NCBI RefSeq assembly: GCF_022829465.1
Contig: NZ_JAKSXZ010000058.1
Coordinates: forward strand, 1-64,000
Source of the DNA: Methylobacterium sp. J-067
Lineage (GTDB): Bacteria > Pseudomonadota > Alphaproteobacteria > Rhizobiales > Beijerinckiaceae
Reading direction: 5' to 3'
Length of the DNA stretch: 64,000 nt
A program made the translations under genes and the position numbers. This document shows positions 29,107 through 39,836 of this stretch, one piece after another. Under the pieces are notes generated by a model, which ran no database searches, was not told the origin of the DNA, and saw nothing but the letters and a program-made list of their open reading frames with translations. The first letter of the stretch is position 1; each line of letters starts with the position of its first letter.

Positions 29107-31188
29107 ATGACCAAAATCCTCGTCGACGGCACCGAGGTCGATGTCCCGGCCGACTACACGCTGCTTCAGGCGTGCGAGATCGCGGGGGCCGAGATCCCGC
29201 GCTTCTGCTTCCATGAGCGGCTGTCCATCGCCGGCAATTGCCGGATGTGCCTCGTGGAGCTGAAGGGCGCCCCGAAGCCGGTGGCCTCCTGCGCCTACGC
29301 GGTGAAGGATTGCCGGCCCGGCCCGAACGGCGAGCCGCCGGAGGTGCTGACGCGCTCTGGCCTCACCAAGAAGGCCCGCGAGGGGGTGATGGAGTTCCTC
29401 CTCATCAACCACCCGCTCGATTGCCCGATCTGCGACCAGGGCGGCCATTGCGACCTGCAGGATCAGGCGATGGCCTACGGTGTCGACTCGACCCGCTATC
29501 AGGAGAACAAGCGGGCGGTCGAAGAGAAGCATATCGGCCCGCTGGTGCGGACGGCGATGAACCGCTGCATCCATTGCACCCGCTGCGTGCGCTTCCTCGC
29601 GGAGGTGGCCGGCGTGCCGGACCTCGGCGCCATCGGGCGCGGCGAGGACATGGAGATCACGAGCTACCTCGAACAGTCGATGGCCTCGGAGCTTCAGGGC
29701 AACGTCGCCGACCTGTGCCCGGTGGGCGCGCTGGTCCACAAGCCGCAGAGCTACAACGTCCGCCCGTGGGAGCTGTCCAAGACCGAATCGGTCGACGTGA
29801 TGGATGCCGTGGGCTCGGCGATCCGCGTCGACACCCGTGGCCGCGAGGTCATGCAGATCGAGCCGCGGATCAACGAGGACATCAACGAGGAGTGGATCTC
29901 CGACAAGACCCGCCACGTCGTGGACGGGCTGCGGATGCAGCGCCTCGACCGGCCGTATCTGCGCGAGAACGGCCGCCTGCGCCCGGCCTCCTGGGGCGAG
30001 GCGTTCCAGGCCATCGCCGCCAAGGTGAAGGGCGCGGACCCGAAGCGCATCGGCGCCATCGTCGGCGACCTCGCGGCGGTGGAGGAGACCTTCGCGTTGC
30101 GTGAACTGATCCGCAGCCTCGGTTCGGCCAACCTCGATTGCCGCCAGACCGGCGCGGGGCTCGATCCGTCGCTCGGGCGGGCGAGCTACCTGTTCAACCC
30201 GACGATTCCGGGCATCGAGGCGGCGGACGCGATCCTGATCGTCGGCGCCAACCCGCGCACCGAAGCGTCGATGCTGAACGTCCGCATCCGCAAGCGCTGG
30301 CGCATGGCCCCGCTGGCGGTGGGCGTGATCGGCGAACAGATCGACTTGACCTACCCGAGCCACTATCTCGGCGCCGGCTCCGAGTCGCTGGCCGCCCTGG
30401 CGCGGGGCGAGCACAGCTTCCTCGACGTGCTCAAGGAAGCCAAGGCTCCGCTCATCGTCGTCGGTGCGAACGTCGCCCCCGGCGTGATGGCCGCCGCCGC
30501 CACGCTCGCCCAGGAGATCGGCGCGACCGCCGAGGGCAAGCCCGGCTTCGGCGTGCTGCACCATGCGGCGGCGCGGGTCGGCGCGCTCGATCTCGGCTTC
30601 GTGCCGGGGGAGGGCGGCCTGACCTTCGCGCAGATGATTGCCGCCGGCGGGGTGGACGTGCTGTTCAACCTCGGCGCCGACGAGTGCGAGGTCGCCCCCG
30701 GCGCCTTCGTGATCTACCAGGGCACCCACGGCGACCGGGGCGCCTCCCGCGCCGACGTGATCCTGCCGGGCGCCGCCTACACCGAGAAGAACGCGACCTT
30801 CGTGAATCTCGAAGGCCGGGTGCAGGTCGCCAACCGCGCCGGCTTCCCGCCGGGCGATGCCCGCGAAGATTGGGCGATCCTTCGCGCCCTGTCGGACGTG
30901 CTGGGCCATCGCCTGCCATTCGATTCGCTGATCGCGCTCCGCAAGGCGCTCTACGCGGCGCACCCGCATTTCGCCGGCGTCGATACGGTGGAGGCCGGTG
31001 ACGTGGCTGGCGCCGTGGCGGCCCTGGCGCAGCGCGGCGGCGAGACCGGAACCGGGGCCTTCGTGTCGCCGGTCGGTGATTTCTACCTGACGAACCCGAT
31101 CGCCCGCGCGTCGCGCGTGCTGGCCGAATGCTCGCGGCTGGCCCGCGAGCGCGCGGCGGAGCCGGCCCCCCTCGCGGCGGCCGAGTAG
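29107..31188 (+). CDS. nuoG: NADH-quinone oxidoreductase subunit G (75 kDa)
   Basis: A 693-residue subunit that carries clusters N1b, N4 and N5. The Met at 29107 is chosen because the ferredoxin-like domain starts there (TKILVDGTEVDVPADYTLLQ). Ligands: PRFCFHERLSIAGNCRMCLV, then HPLDCPICDQGGHCDLQ, and RCIHCTRCVRF with VADLCPVGAL. The C-terminal half is a molybdopterin-oxidoreductase-like fold without the metal. A 91-base gap precedes it, longer than others nearby. Confidence 0.97.
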   Translation: MTKILVDGTEVDVPADYTLLQACEIAGAEIPRFCFHERLSIAGNCRMCLVELKGAPKPVASCAYAVKDCRPGPNGEPPEVLTRSGLTKKAREGVMEFLLINHPLDCPICDQGGHCDLQDQAMAYGVDSTRYQENKRAVEEKHIGPLVRTAMNRCIHCTRCVRFLAEVAGVPDLGAIGRGEDMEITSYLEQSMASELQGNVADLCPVGALVHKPQSYNVRPWELSKTESVDVMDAVGSAIRVDTRGREVMQIEPRINEDINEEWISDKTRHVVDGLRMQRLDRPYLRENGRLRPASWGEAFQAIAAKVKGADPKRIGAIVGDLAAVEETFALRELIRSLGSANLDCRQTGAGLDPSLGRASYLFNPTIPGIEAADAILIVGANPRTEASMLNVRIRKRWRMAPLAVGVIGEQIDLTYPSHYLGAGSESLAALARGEHSFLDVLKEAKAPLIVVGANVAPGVMAAAATLAQEIGATAEGKPGFGVLHHAAARVGALDLGFVPGEGGLTFAQMIAAGGVDVLFNLGADECEVAPGAFVIYQGTHGDRGASRADVILPGAAYTEKNATFVNLEGRVQVANRAGFPPGDAREDWAILRALSDVLGHRLPFDSLIALRKALYAAHPHFAGVDTVEAGDVAGAVAALAQRGGETGTGAFVSPVGDFYLTNPIARASRVLAECSRLARERAAEPAPLAAAE

Positions 31189-31197
31189 GAGAGCCCG

Positions 31198-32220
31198 ATG
31201 ACGCCCCTGGAACTGATCGGGACCGTGCTCCTGATCGCGCTGAAGAGCTTCGTGCTCCTCGCCGCGCTCCTCGTCTTCATCGCCTACGCACTCCTCGCCG
31301 ACCGGAAGATCTGGGCGGCGGTGCAGCTGCGCCGGGGGCCGAACGTGGTCGGCCCCTACGGGCTGTTCCAGTCCTTCGCCGACCTGCTGAAGTTCGTACT
31401 GAAGGAGCCCGTCATCCCGGCGGGCGCCAACAAGGCGATCTACCTGCTGGCGCCGCTGGTCTTCGCCATGCTCGCCCTGTCGAGCTGGGCGGTGATGCCG
31501 ATCGCCGACGGCTGGGCCATCGCCGACATCAATGTCGGCGTCACCTACATCTTCGCGATCTCGTCGCTCGGCGTGTACGGCGTCATCATGGGCGGCTGGG
31601 CGTCGAACTCGAAATACGCCTTCCTCGGCGCGCTGCGCTCGGCGGCGCAGATGATCTCCTACGAGGTGTCCCTCGGTTTCGTGATCATCTGCGTGCTGAT
31701 GTGCGCGGGCTCGCTGAACCTCACGCGGATCGTGACGGCGCAGGACACCAGCCTCGGCCTGTTCGGCTGGTACTGGCTGTGGCTGTTCCCGATGTTCGTG
31801 GTGTTTTTCATCTCGGCGCTGGCCGAGACGAACCGCCCGCCCTTCGATCTGCCGGAGGCCGAATCGGAGCTCGTGGCCGGCTACATGGTCGAGTATTCCT
31901 CGACCCCCTACCTGCTGTTCATGCTGGGCGAGTACGTCGCGATCATGAGCATGTGCGCGCTGGGCACCGTGCTGTTCCTCGGCGGCTGGCTCTCGCCGAT
32001 CCCGTTCGCGCCCTTCACCTGGGTGCCCGGCGTGATCTGGTTCGTGCTGAAGGCGAGCTTCCTGTTCTTCGGCTTCGCGATGGTGAAGTCCATCGTGCCG
32101 CGCTACCGCTACGACCAGCTGATGCGGCTCGGCTGGAAGGTCTTCCTCCCCCTTTCGCTCGTCTCCGTCGTGGTCGTGGCCTTCGTCCTGAAGATCACAG
32201 GCCTGGCGCCCGGCGCGTGA
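31198..32220 (+). CDS. nuoH: NADH-quinone oxidoreductase subunit H
   Basis: A 340-residue membrane subunit with about 8-9 transmembrane helices linking the quinone site to the proton pumps. Conserved stretches: [20 protein letters not shown], the acidic loop [20 protein letters not shown] (key Glu residues for quinone-coupled pumping) and the C-terminal [20 protein letters not shown]. Confidence 0.98.
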   Translation: MTPLELIGTVLLIALKSFVLLAALLVFIAYALLADRKIWAAVQLRRGPNVVGPYGLFQSFADLLKFVLKEPVIPAGANKAIYLLAPLVFAMLALSSWAVMPIADGWAIADINVGVTYIFAISSLGVYGVIMGGWASNSKYAFLGALRSAAQMISYEVSLGFVIICVLMCAGSLNLTRIVTAQDTSLGLFGWYWLWLFPMFVVFFISALAETNRPPFDLPEAESELVAGYMVEYSSTPYLLFMLGEYVAIMSMCALGTVLFLGGWLSPIPFAPFTWVPGVIWFVLKASFLFFGFAMVKSIVPRYRYDQLMRLGWKVFLPLSLVSVVVVAFVLKITGLAPGA

Positions 32221-32245
32221 CCCCCAGACACCCGGAGATCACGGC

Positions 32246-32734
32246 ATGAAGCTGGATCAGGTTGCCAAGAGCCTCCTCTTGAAGGAGTTCGTGTCGGGGA
32301 TGGTCCTCGGCATGCGCTACTTCTTCAAGCCGAAGGCGACGATCAACTACCCGTTCGAGATGGGCCATCGCGGGCCGCGCTTCCGGGGCGAGCATGCCCT
32401 GCGCCGCTATCCCAACGGCGAGGAGCGCTGCATCGCCTGCAAGCTCTGCGAGGCGATCTGTCCGGCGCAGGCCATCACCATCGAGGCGGGCCCCCGCCGG
32501 AACGACGGCACGCGCCGCACGACCCGCTACGACATCGACATGGTGAAGTGCATCTATTGCGGCATGTGCCAGGAGGCCTGCCCGGTGGACGCCATCGTCG
32601 AGGGGCCGAACTTCGAGTTCTCGACGGAGACCCGCGAGGAGCTGCTCTACGACAAGCAGAAGCTGCTCCTGAACGGCGACCGTTGGGAGCGCGAGATCGC
32701 GCGCAACATCGCGATGGACGCGCCCTACCGCTGA
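32246..32734 (+). CDS. nuoI: NADH-quinone oxidoreductase subunit I (TYKY, 2x[4Fe-4S])
   Basis: A 162-residue ferredoxin-like subunit that holds clusters N6a and N6b. The two CxxCxxCxxxCP motifs are visible: [16 protein letters not shown] and [16 protein letters not shown]. The N-terminus [20 protein letters not shown] is an amphipathic helix lying on the membrane. It is followed by a 140-base gap with hairpins and a candidate promoter. Confidence 0.98.
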   Translation: MKLDQVAKSLLLKEFVSGMVLGMRYFFKPKATINYPFEMGHRGPRFRGEHALRRYPNGEERCIACKLCEAICPAQAITIEAGPRRNDGTRRTTRYDIDMVKCIYCGMCQEACPVDAIVEGPNFEFSTETREELLYDKQKLLLNGDRWEREIARNIAMDAPYR

Positions 32735-32822
32735 CAGGCATGCGCCTGTCGGCTGCCGCATTGCGGCAAGACCGTTGTGCCGGCCCTGGCCGGGTTCTAT
32801 AGACGGGCCGCCTGCGGCGGCC
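32733..32822 (+). promoter_or_regulatory. Hairpins and candidate internal promoter between nuoI and nuoJ
   Basis: The only large gap in the middle of the operon (32735-32874). A hairpin GACAGGC-ATGC-GCCTGTC (32733-32750) overlaps the nuoI stop; a second GGCCGCC-TGC-GGCGGCC is at 32806-32822. Between them TTGTGC (32775-32780) and TATAGA (32798-32803) are spaced by 17 bases, a plausible sigma-70 promoter for nuoJ-N, about 72 bases before the nuoJ start. Confidence 0.45.
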
Positions 32823-32874
32823 TGACGCCACCGAGGCAGAAGGGGCCGCGCGAGCGGCCGGACGCACGAAGCGC

Positions 32875-33495
32875 ATGACCGCAGCAGCCGCCTTCTTCTA
32901 CCTGTTCGCGAGCCTCGCCGTCGCGTCGGGCTTCATGGTGATCGCCTCCCGCAATCCCGTCGCGTCGGTGTTGTTCCTGATTCTCGCCTTCGTGAACGCG
33001 GCGGGTCTGTTCGTGCTGATGGGCGCGGAATTCCTCGCGATGATCCTCGTGGTCGTCTACGTGGGCGCGGTCGCCGTGCTGTTCCTGTTCGTGGTGATGA
33101 TGCTCGACGTGGATTTCGCCGAGCTGCGCCAGGGCTTCCAGCAATACCTTCCGGTCGGCGCGCTGATCGGCGCGATCTTCCTGATTGAGATCCTGCTGGT
33201 GGTCGGCTCCTGGAGCATCGATCCGGGCCTCGTGCAGGCGCCGCTGGGCAACGTCGCGAACGCGGAGAACATGACCAACGCCCAGGCGCTGGGCCGCGTG
33301 ATCTACACGGACTACGCGTATTTCTTCCAGATCGCCGGCCTCATCCTCCTCGTGGCGATGATTGGCGCGATCGTGCTGACGCTGCGGGACCGGCCGGGCG
33401 TGAAGCGCCAGAATATCGCGGTGCAGAACGCCCGCACCCAGGCCACCGCCGTGGAGACCCGCAAGGTGCCTTCGCGCCAGGGCGTGGAAGTCTGA
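32875..33495 (+). CDS. nuoJ: NADH-quinone oxidoreductase subunit J
   Basis: A 206-residue membrane subunit with five transmembrane helices. The conserved segment [20 protein letters not shown] contains the pi-bulge of helix 3, important for coupling. The C-terminal tail after helix 5 is polar and basic. Confidence 0.97.
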   Translation: MTAAAAFFYLFASLAVASGFMVIASRNPVASVLFLILAFVNAAGLFVLMGAEFLAMILVVVYVGAVAVLFLFVVMMLDVDFAELRQGFQQYLPVGALIGAIFLIEILLVVGSWSIDPGLVQAPLGNVANAENMTNAQALGRVIYTDYAYFFQIAGLILLVAMIGAIVLTLRDRPGVKRQNIAVQNARTQATAVETRKVPSRQGVEV

Positions 33496-33517
33496 TGCCC
33501 GCTGGAGGGATTGCACG

Positions 33518-33823
33518 ATGATCGGCCTCAGCCACTACCTCACCGTCGCGGCGATCCTGTTCACGCTCGGCGTGCTCGGCATCTTCATCAACCGCAAGAA
33601 CATCATCGTCATCCTGATGTCGGTCGAGTTGATCCTGCTCGCGGTCAACATCAACCTCGTCGCCTTCTCGACCCAGCTGAACGACATCACCGGACAGGTC
33701 TTCGCCCTGTTCGTGCTGACGGTCGCGGCGGCCGAGTCGGCCATCGGCCTCGCCATCCTGGTGGTGTTCTTCCGCAACCGCGGATCGATCGCGGTCGAGG
33801 ACGTGAGCATGATGAAGGGCTGA
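33518..33823 (+). CDS. nuoK: NADH-quinone oxidoreductase subunit K
   Basis: A 101-residue subunit with three transmembrane helices. The essential glutamates are in [17 protein letters not shown] (helix 2) and [14 protein letters not shown] (helix 3), which form part of the central proton path. A purine-rich GGAGGGA lies upstream of the ATG. Confidence 0.98.
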   Translation: MIGLSHYLTVAAILFTLGVLGIFINRKNIIVILMSVELILLAVNINLVAFSTQLNDITGQVFALFVLTVAAAESAIGLAILVVFFRNRGSIAVEDVSMMKG

Positions 33824-33884
33824 GTCAGCCCTTCGTCGCTCCCAACCCGCCCCGCCCGACGCGAAGACGGACAGCCTTCCCCCG

Positions 33885-35993
33885 ATGTACCACGCGATCG
33901 TCTTCTTCCCGCTCATCGGCGCCCTCACCGCCGGCCTGTTCGGGCGCTACCTCGGCGCGCGGGCCTGCGAGCTGATCACCACGTCCTGCCTGGCCTTCGC
34001 CGCGCTGATCGCCTGGGGCGTCTTCATCGACGGCGGGCCGGAGGTGCGGGTGCAGGTGGCCTCGTGGTTCACCGCCGGGGACCTGACGGTCGACTGGGCC
34101 TTCCGCATCGACACGCTGACGCGGGTGATGCTGGTGGTCGTGACCTCGGTCTCGACTCTCGTGCACCTCTACTCCATCGGCTACATGGAGGAGGATCCGC
34201 ACCGGCCGCGCTTCTTCGCGTACCTGTCGCTGTTCACCTTCGCCATGCTGATGCTGGTGACGGCGGACAACCTCGTGCAGATGTTCTTCGGCTGGGAGGG
34301 CGTCGGCCTCGCCTCCTACCTGCTGATCGGCTTCTGGTACGAGAAGCCCTCGGCCAACGCCGCCGCGATGAAGGCCTTCATCGTCAACCGCGTCGGCGAT
34401 TTTGGCTTCTCGCTCGGCATCTTCCTCGTCTTCGTGCTGTTCGGCTCGGTGGCCTTCGACGGGATCTTCCCGAAGATCGACGCCGTGAAGGAGATGAGCT
34501 TCCACTTCCTCGGCCACGACTGGAACGCCCTGACGCTCGCCTGCCTGCTCCTGTTCATGGGCGCCATGGGCAAGTCGGCGCAGTTCCTGCTCCACACGTG
34601 GCTGCCGGACGCGATGGAGGGCCCGACCCCGGTCTCGGCGCTGATCCATGCCGCGACGATGGTGACGGCGGGCGTGTTCATGGTGGCCCGGCTGTCGCCG
34701 CTCTTCGAGGTCGCCCCCGACGCGCTGATCGTCGTGACGGTGATCGGCGGCATCACCTCGTTCTTCGCGGCCACGATCGGCCTCGTGCAGAACGACATCA
34801 AGCGCGTGATCGCGTACTCGACCTGCTCGCAGCTCGGCTACATGTTCGTGGCGCTCGGCGTCGGCGCCTACTCGGCCGGCGTGTTCCACCTCTTCACCCA
34901 CGCCTTCTTCAAGGCGCTGCTGTTCCTCGGGGCCGGCTCGGTCATCCACGCGATGCACCACGAGCAGGATATGCGGAACATGGGCGACCTGCGCCGCTAC
35001 ATCCCCTTCACCTGCGCGATGATGGCGATCGGCACCCTCGCGCTGATCGGCTTCCCGTTCACCTCCGGCTACTACTCGAAGGACGCGATCATCGAGGCGG
35101 CCTATGCCTCGACCCGGCCGGGCCATACGCTGGCCTTCCTCTGCACGGTGATCGCCGCCTTCTTCACCTCGTTCTATTCCTGGCGCCTGTTCTTCATGAC
35201 CTTCGAGGGTCCGGCGCGCTGGGGCGCCCATGCGGCGCACGATCACCACGCCGCGCCGGCCGTCGCCCATTCCGCCATGGCCCACGAGGCCGACGGCGCG
35301 CCGGGCCACACCGAGGGCGCCGCCCACGACGACAAGGGCCACGACATCGAGCCGGCCCACCACAGCGACGTCGTGGCGGACGACCACCACGGCCATGGGC
35401 ACCACGGCGATCACACGCCGCACGAGAGCCCGCTGGTGATGACGATCCCGCTGGCGGTGCTGGCCTTCGGCGCGCTGTTCGCCGGCCTGATCTTCAAGAA
35501 CAAGTTCATCGGCGAGGGCATGGACGCCTTCTGGGGCCACGCCCTGGCGCACGGCCCGGACAACCACATCATGCACGAGATCCACGAGGTCCCGGCGCTG
35601 GTCTCCTACTCGCCGTTCATCATGCTGGTGGGGGGCTTCGTCCTGGCCTTCTGGATGTACATCCGCCAGCCGAAGCTGCCGGGCGAGCTCGCCGCGCAGC
35701 AGCCGACCCTGTACCGCTTCCTGCTCAACAAGTGGTACTTCGACGAGATCTATGACGCGATCTTCGTGCGCCCGGCGAAGAAGTTCGGCCTGTTCCTCTG
35801 GAAGGAGGGTGACGGCCGGATCATCGACGGGCTCGGCCCGAACGGCATCGCCGCCCGGGTGGTGGACGTCACCCGCGGGGTGGTCCGCCTCCAGACCGGC
35901 TACCTCTACCACTACGCGTTCGTCATGCTCATCGGCGTCGCCGGCTTGATCAGCTGGTACCTGATGTCCGGCCTGCCCAAGGGCACTCACTGA
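33885..35993 (+). CDS. nuoL: NADH-quinone oxidoreductase subunit L with His-rich loop
   Basis: A 702-residue antiporter-like proton-pumping subunit with about 16 transmembrane helices and the long lateral helix. Pump residues: Glu in [16 protein letters not shown], Lys in [20 protein letters not shown], His in [13 protein letters not shown]. Between helices at about 445-515 it carries an unusual soluble insertion of about 65 residues with about 20 histidines plus many acidic residues (for example [18 protein letters not shown]). The final helical part ([18 protein letters not shown]) is normal. Confidence 0.97.
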   Translation: MYHAIVFFPLIGALTAGLFGRYLGARACELITTSCLAFAALIAWGVFIDGGPEVRVQVASWFTAGDLTVDWAFRIDTLTRVMLVVVTSVSTLVHLYSIGYMEEDPHRPRFFAYLSLFTFAMLMLVTADNLVQMFFGWEGVGLASYLLIGFWYEKPSANAAAMKAFIVNRVGDFGFSLGIFLVFVLFGSVAFDGIFPKIDAVKEMSFHFLGHDWNALTLACLLLFMGAMGKSAQFLLHTWLPDAMEGPTPVSALIHAATMVTAGVFMVARLSPLFEVAPDALIVVTVIGGITSFFAATIGLVQNDIKRVIAYSTCSQLGYMFVALGVGAYSAGVFHLFTHAFFKALLFLGAGSVIHAMHHEQDMRNMGDLRRYIPFTCAMMAIGTLALIGFPFTSGYYSKDAIIEAAYASTRPGHTLAFLCTVIAAFFTSFYSWRLFFMTFEGPARWGAHAAHDHHAAPAVAHSAMAHEADGAPGHTEGAAHDDKGHDIEPAHHSDVVADDHHGHGHHGDHTPHESPLVMTIPLAVLAFGALFAGLIFKNKFIGEGMDAFWGHALAHGPDNHIMHEIHEVPALVSYSPFIMLVGGFVLAFWMYIRQPKLPGELAAQQPTLYRFLLNKWYFDEIYDAIFVRPAKKFGLFLWKEGDGRIIDGLGPNGIAARVVDVTRGVVRLQTGYLYHYAFVMLIGVAGLISWYLMSGLPKGTH

Positions 35994-36037
35994 TGCGACG
36001 GTCATCGTTGCGGCAGGCAGAGGGGAATACGAAGTAA

Positions 36038-37558
36038 ATGCTCGGCCTCGGCATCCTCTCCGGTCTGCTGATCGTGCCCCTGTGCGGGGCGGCCTTCATC
36101 CTCACGCTGAACGGCGATGAGGCGGCGGTCGCGCGCAACAGCCGCTGGGCCGCCCTGGCGACCACGATCGTCACCTTCGCCCTCTCCCTGGTGGCGTGGT
36201 CGCGCTACGATGCCACCTCGTCGAGCTTCCAGCTTGTGGAGAGCCATGCGTGGCTCGCCCAGGGCATCCGCTTCAAGCTCGGCGTCGACGGCTTCTCCAT
36301 GCCGCTCGTGCTGCTGACGACGTTCCTGATGCCGTTCTGCATCGGCGCCTCGTGGCACTCGATCCATTTCCGCGTGAAGGAATACTTCGTCGCCTTCCTG
36401 GTCCTCGAGACCACGATGATCGGCGTGTTCCAGGCCCTCGACCTCGTGCTGTTCTACCTGTTCTTCGAGGCCGGCCTGATCCCGATGTTCCTCATCATCG
36501 GCATCTGGGGGGGGCAGCGGCGGGTCTACGCGAGCTTCAAGTTCTTCCTCTACACCCTGCTCGGCTCGGTGCTGATGCTGCTCGCCGTGATGGCGATGTA
36601 CTGGGAGGCCGGCACCACCGACATCCCGACCCTGCTGCAGCACCGCTTCCCGGCGGAGATGCAATGGTGGCTGTGGCTGGCCTTCTTCGCCTCGTTCGCG
36701 GTGAAGATGCCGATGTGGCCGGTCCATACCTGGCTCCCCGACGCGCACGTCGAGGCGCCGACGGCGGGCTCGGTGATCCTGGCCGGAATCCTGCTCAAGA
36801 TGGGCGGCTACGGCTTCATCCGGATCTCGCTGCCGATGCTGCCGGTGGCGAGCCAGGAATTCGCGCCGCTGGTCTTCGCCCTCTCGGTGGTCGCGATCAT
36901 CTTCACGTCGCTCACCGCGATGATGCAGACCGACATCAAGAAGCTCATCGCCTACTCGTCGGTGGCGCATATGGGCTTCGTGACGCTCGGCCTGTTCACC
37001 CTCAACGAGCAGGGCATCCAGGGCGCCCTGTTCCTGATGATCTCCCACGGCATCGTGTCCGGCGCGCTCTTCCTCTGCGTCGGCGTGGTCTACGACCGGA
37101 TGCACACCCGCGAGATCGCGGCCTATGGCGGCCTCGTGAAGCGGATGCCGCTCTACGCGGCGGCGATGATGGTGTTCACCATGGCTAATGTCGGCCTGCC
37201 GGGTACCTCGGGCTTCGTGGGCGAGTTCCTGTCGATGATGGGCGCCTTCAAGGCGAACCCGATGGTCGCCTTCTTCTCGACCTTCGGCATCATCCTCTCG
37301 GCGGGCTACGCCCTGTGGCTCTACGCGAGGGTGATCTACGGGAAGCTGGAGAAGCCCAACCTGCAGGGCATCCTCGACCTAGACCTGCGCGAGAAGTTGA
37401 TCATCGCCCCCCTCGTCGTCCTGACCATCTATTACGGCGTGCATCCCGCGCCCGTGCTCGACGTGTTCGCGCCCTCCACCGAGGCGTTGATGACGGGCAT
37501 GAAGGCCGCGCTCGCCAACACCCAGACCGCGGCGGCTGCGCTGCCGGTCCCGCGCTGA
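36038..37558 (+). CDS. nuoM: NADH-quinone oxidoreductase subunit M
   Basis: A 506-residue antiporter-like subunit with about 14 transmembrane helices. Pump motifs: Glu in [20 protein letters not shown], Lys/His in [20 protein letters not shown], and Lys in [20 protein letters not shown]. Complete length. Confidence 0.98.
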   Translation: MLGLGILSGLLIVPLCGAAFILTLNGDEAAVARNSRWAALATTIVTFALSLVAWSRYDATSSSFQLVESHAWLAQGIRFKLGVDGFSMPLVLLTTFLMPFCIGASWHSIHFRVKEYFVAFLVLETTMIGVFQALDLVLFYLFFEAGLIPMFLIIGIWGGQRRVYASFKFFLYTLLGSVLMLLAVMAMYWEAGTTDIPTLLQHRFPAEMQWWLWLAFFASFAVKMPMWPVHTWLPDAHVEAPTAGSVILAGILLKMGGYGFIRISLPMLPVASQEFAPLVFALSVVAIIFTSLTAMMQTDIKKLIAYSSVAHMGFVTLGLFTLNEQGIQGALFLMISHGIVSGALFLCVGVVYDRMHTREIAAYGGLVKRMPLYAAAMMVFTMANVGLPGTSGFVGEFLSMMGAFKANPMVAFFSTFGIILSAGYALWLYARVIYGKLEKPNLQGILDLDLREKLIIAPLVVLTIYYGVHPAPVLDVFAPSTEALMTGMKAALANTQTAAAALPVPR

Positions 37559-37568
37559 GGCCGTCCCG

Positions 37569-39014
37569 ATGCCGCCCGTCCACGCCGCCCTCCCGTCCCT
37601 CGCACCGCTCCTGCCCGAGTTGATCCTCGGTATCGGGGTCCTGGTGCTGATCCTCTACGGCGCGTGGCGGGGTGAGCGCTCCGCCGAGACCGTGAGCGTC
37701 GGCGCCCTGGTGCTGCTGCTCTTCGCCCTCTTCGTCGTGATCTCGCAGCCGGCCCACGGCCGGGTGACGACCCTCTCCGGCGCCTTCGTGTCGGACGCCT
37801 TCTCGAAGGTGATGAAGTCGCTGGTGCTGCTCGGCTCGGCGGCGGCGATCGTCCTGTCGCACGACTTCTTCCGGCGCGAGAAGATCGACCGGTTCGAGTT
37901 TCCGGTGCTGATCGTGCTCTGCACCATCGGCATGATGGTGATGGTCTCGGCCAACGACCTGATCGCCCTCTATCTCGGCCTGGAGTTGCAGTCGCTGGCT
38001 GCCTACGTCATCGCCGCCTTCCATCGGGACGACGTGCGCTCCACGGAGGCCGGGCTGAAGTACTTCGTGCTCGGCGCGCTCTCGTCGGGCATGCTGCTCT
38101 ACGGCGCCTCGCTGATCTACGGCTTCACCGGCACGGTCTCGTTCCCCGGCATCGTCACGGCCCTGAACGATCAGGCGGGCGCGGGCATCGTGCTCGGCAT
38201 CGTGTTCGTGGCGGCGGGCGTCTGCTTCAAGATGTCGGCGGTGCCGTTCCACATGTGGACGCCCGACGTGTACGAGGGCTCCCCAACACCGGTGACGGCC
38301 TTCTTCGCCGCCGCGCCGAAGATGGCGGCGGTGTCGATGACGGTGCGGGTGTTCATCGGCGCCCTGCCGGACGTCACGGCGGTCTGGCAGCAGATCTTCG
38401 TGTTCGTCTCCATCGTCTCGATGGCGCTCGGCTCCTTCGCCGCCATCGGTCAGCGCTCGATCAAGCGCCTGATGGCCTACTCGTCCATCGCCAATATCGG
38501 CTACGCGCTGATCGGCCTCGCCTCGGGCTCGCAGGAGGGGATCGAGGGCCTCGTCCTCTACATGATCATCTACCTCGCGATGACGCTGGGCACCTTCGCG
38601 ATCGTCCTCAGCCTGCGCCGTCGCGACGTGATGTTCGAGTCCATCGAGGACCTGTCGGGCCTGTCGCGGACCCACCCGTGGCTCGCCTTCTGCCTTGCGG
38701 CGATGATGTTCTCGCTGGCCGGCATCCCGCCGCTCGCCGGGTTCTTCGCGAAGTTCTACGTCTTCGCGGCGGCCATCAAGGCGGGCCTCGTGACGCTGGC
38801 GGTGATCGGCGTCGTGACCAGCGTGGTCGGCGCCTACTACTACCTGCGCATCGTGAAGATCATGTACTTCGACGAGCCGAAGGAGCGCTACGAGCCCATG
38901 GCGCCGGGCCTGCGGGTGGTGCTCGCCCTGTCGAGCGTGGTGGTGATCCTGTTCGTCGTGATGCCGGATCCGCTGCGGGCCGCTGCGGCGAACGCGGCCA
39001 AGTCCCTCTTCTAG
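37569..39014 (+). CDS. nuoN: NADH-quinone oxidoreductase subunit N
   Basis: A 481-residue antiporter-like subunit, third of the proton pumps and last gene for complex I. Motifs: LIALYLGLELQSLAAYVIAA (Glu), FKMSAVPFHMWTPDVYEGSP (Lys and His), SIKRLMAYSSIANIGYALIG. It lies 10 bases after nuoM, and biotin ligase begins 2 bases after its stop. Confidence 0.98.
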   Translation: MPPVHAALPSLAPLLPELILGIGVLVLILYGAWRGERSAETVSVGALVLLLFALFVVISQPAHGRVTTLSGAFVSDAFSKVMKSLVLLGSAAAIVLSHDFFRREKIDRFEFPVLIVLCTIGMMVMVSANDLIALYLGLELQSLAAYVIAAFHRDDVRSTEAGLKYFVLGALSSGMLLYGASLIYGFTGTVSFPGIVTALNDQAGAGIVLGIVFVAAGVCFKMSAVPFHMWTPDVYEGSPTPVTAFFAAAPKMAAVSMTVRVFIGALPDVTAVWQQIFVFVSIVSMALGSFAAIGQRSIKRLMAYSSIANIGYALIGLASGSQEGIEGLVLYMIIYLAMTLGTFAIVLSLRRRDVMFESIEDLSGLSRTHPWLAFCLAAMMFSLAGIPPLAGFFAKFYVFAAAIKAGLVTLAVIGVVTSVVGAYYYLRIVKIMYFDEPKERYEPMAPGLRVVLALSSVVVILFVVMPDPLRAAAANAAKSLF

Positions 39015-39016
39015 GA

Positions 39017-39820
39017 TTGGCCTACCGACTCGGTCAGGCGGCGCGGAACGCGGGGCACAGGCTCCATGTCCACGACCGCCTCGGTTCCACCAACACGGAG
39101 GCCCTGGAACGGGCCCGGGCCGGGGAGCTCGGGCCTCTCTGGGTGGTCGCGCACCGGCAGGAGGCGGGGCGCGGCCGGCGGGGCAATGCGTGGTCCTCGC
39201 TGCCGGGCAACCTCACGGCGAGCGTGCTCTGGCCGGTCTCCGGCGTCGCGCCGGACCATCTCGCCGAACTCGGCTTCGTGGCCGGTGTGGCGCTGGCCGA
39301 TGCGGTCGAGGCCACCTGCGGCACCCTGCCGGGCTGGGATCGGCGCGATCCGACACGATCTGTTCGCCTGAAATGGCCGAACGACCTGCTGCTCGGGTCC
39401 GGCAAGCTGGCGGGGCTCCTTCTGGAAGCGGAGGTTCTGCCGGGCGGCCGGCGGGCGGTGGTGATCGGTTTCGGCGTCAACGTCGCCGCCGCGCCGGCGG
39501 ACCTGCCCGCGACAAGCCTCGCGGCGGCGGGTTACGTCGGCGGGCCGGAAGCGTTACTGGAACATCTCTCCGACGAGATGGCCGCGCACGCGCGCGCCTG
39601 GGCCGGAGGCAAGGCATTCACCCGCATCCGCGAGCGCTGGCTCGCGCGGGCCGCCGGTCTCGGAAGCGAGATCGCGGTGGCCAGCGGGGAACGGGTCCTG
39701 CGGGGCCGGTTCGACACGATCGACGAGGGGGGGCGGCTCGTGATCCTCGGCCCCGACGAGGCCCGGCATGTCGTGACTGCCGGGGAGGTGCATTTTGGAA
39801 CGGCCGCGACGGCGGCCTGA
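39017..39820 (+). CDS. birA: Biotin-[acetyl-CoA-carboxylase] ligase
   Basis: A 267-residue enzyme that makes biotinyl-AMP and attaches biotin to carboxylase carrier proteins. Motifs: STNTEALERA, RQEAGRGRRGNAWSS (biotinyl-AMP loop), VRLKWPNDLLL and GFGVNVAA. It lacks the N-terminal helix-turn-helix of E. coli BirA, so it should not act as a repressor. There is no ATG at the right place; TTG 39017, 2 bases after nuoN, gives the expected N-terminus. Overlaps the next frame by position but not start. Confidence 0.93.
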   Translation: MAYRLGQAARNAGHRLHVHDRLGSTNTEALERARAGELGPLWVVAHRQEAGRGRRGNAWSSLPGNLTASVLWPVSGVAPDHLAELGFVAGVALADAVEATCGTLPGWDRRDPTRSVRLKWPNDLLLGSGKLAGLLLEAEVLPGGRRAVVIGFGVNVAAAPADLPATSLAAAGYVGGPEALLEHLSDEMAAHARAWAGGKAFTRIRERWLARAAGLGSEIAVASGERVLRGRFDTIDEGGRLVILGPDEARHVVTAGEVHFGTAATAA

Positions 39821-39836
39821 GTTTGGACGACGACAG

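Noticed and set aside
33825-36005. A 726-codon minus-strand open frame opposite nuoL
   Set aside because: Composition is an Asp/Arg/His/Val shadow of the nuoL codons, no ribosome binding site or family.
38255-39016. Upstream extension of the biotin ligase through the nuoN region
   Set aside because: The extension is an Arg-rich shadow of nuoN; the conserved protein begins right after the nuoN stop at TTG 39017.
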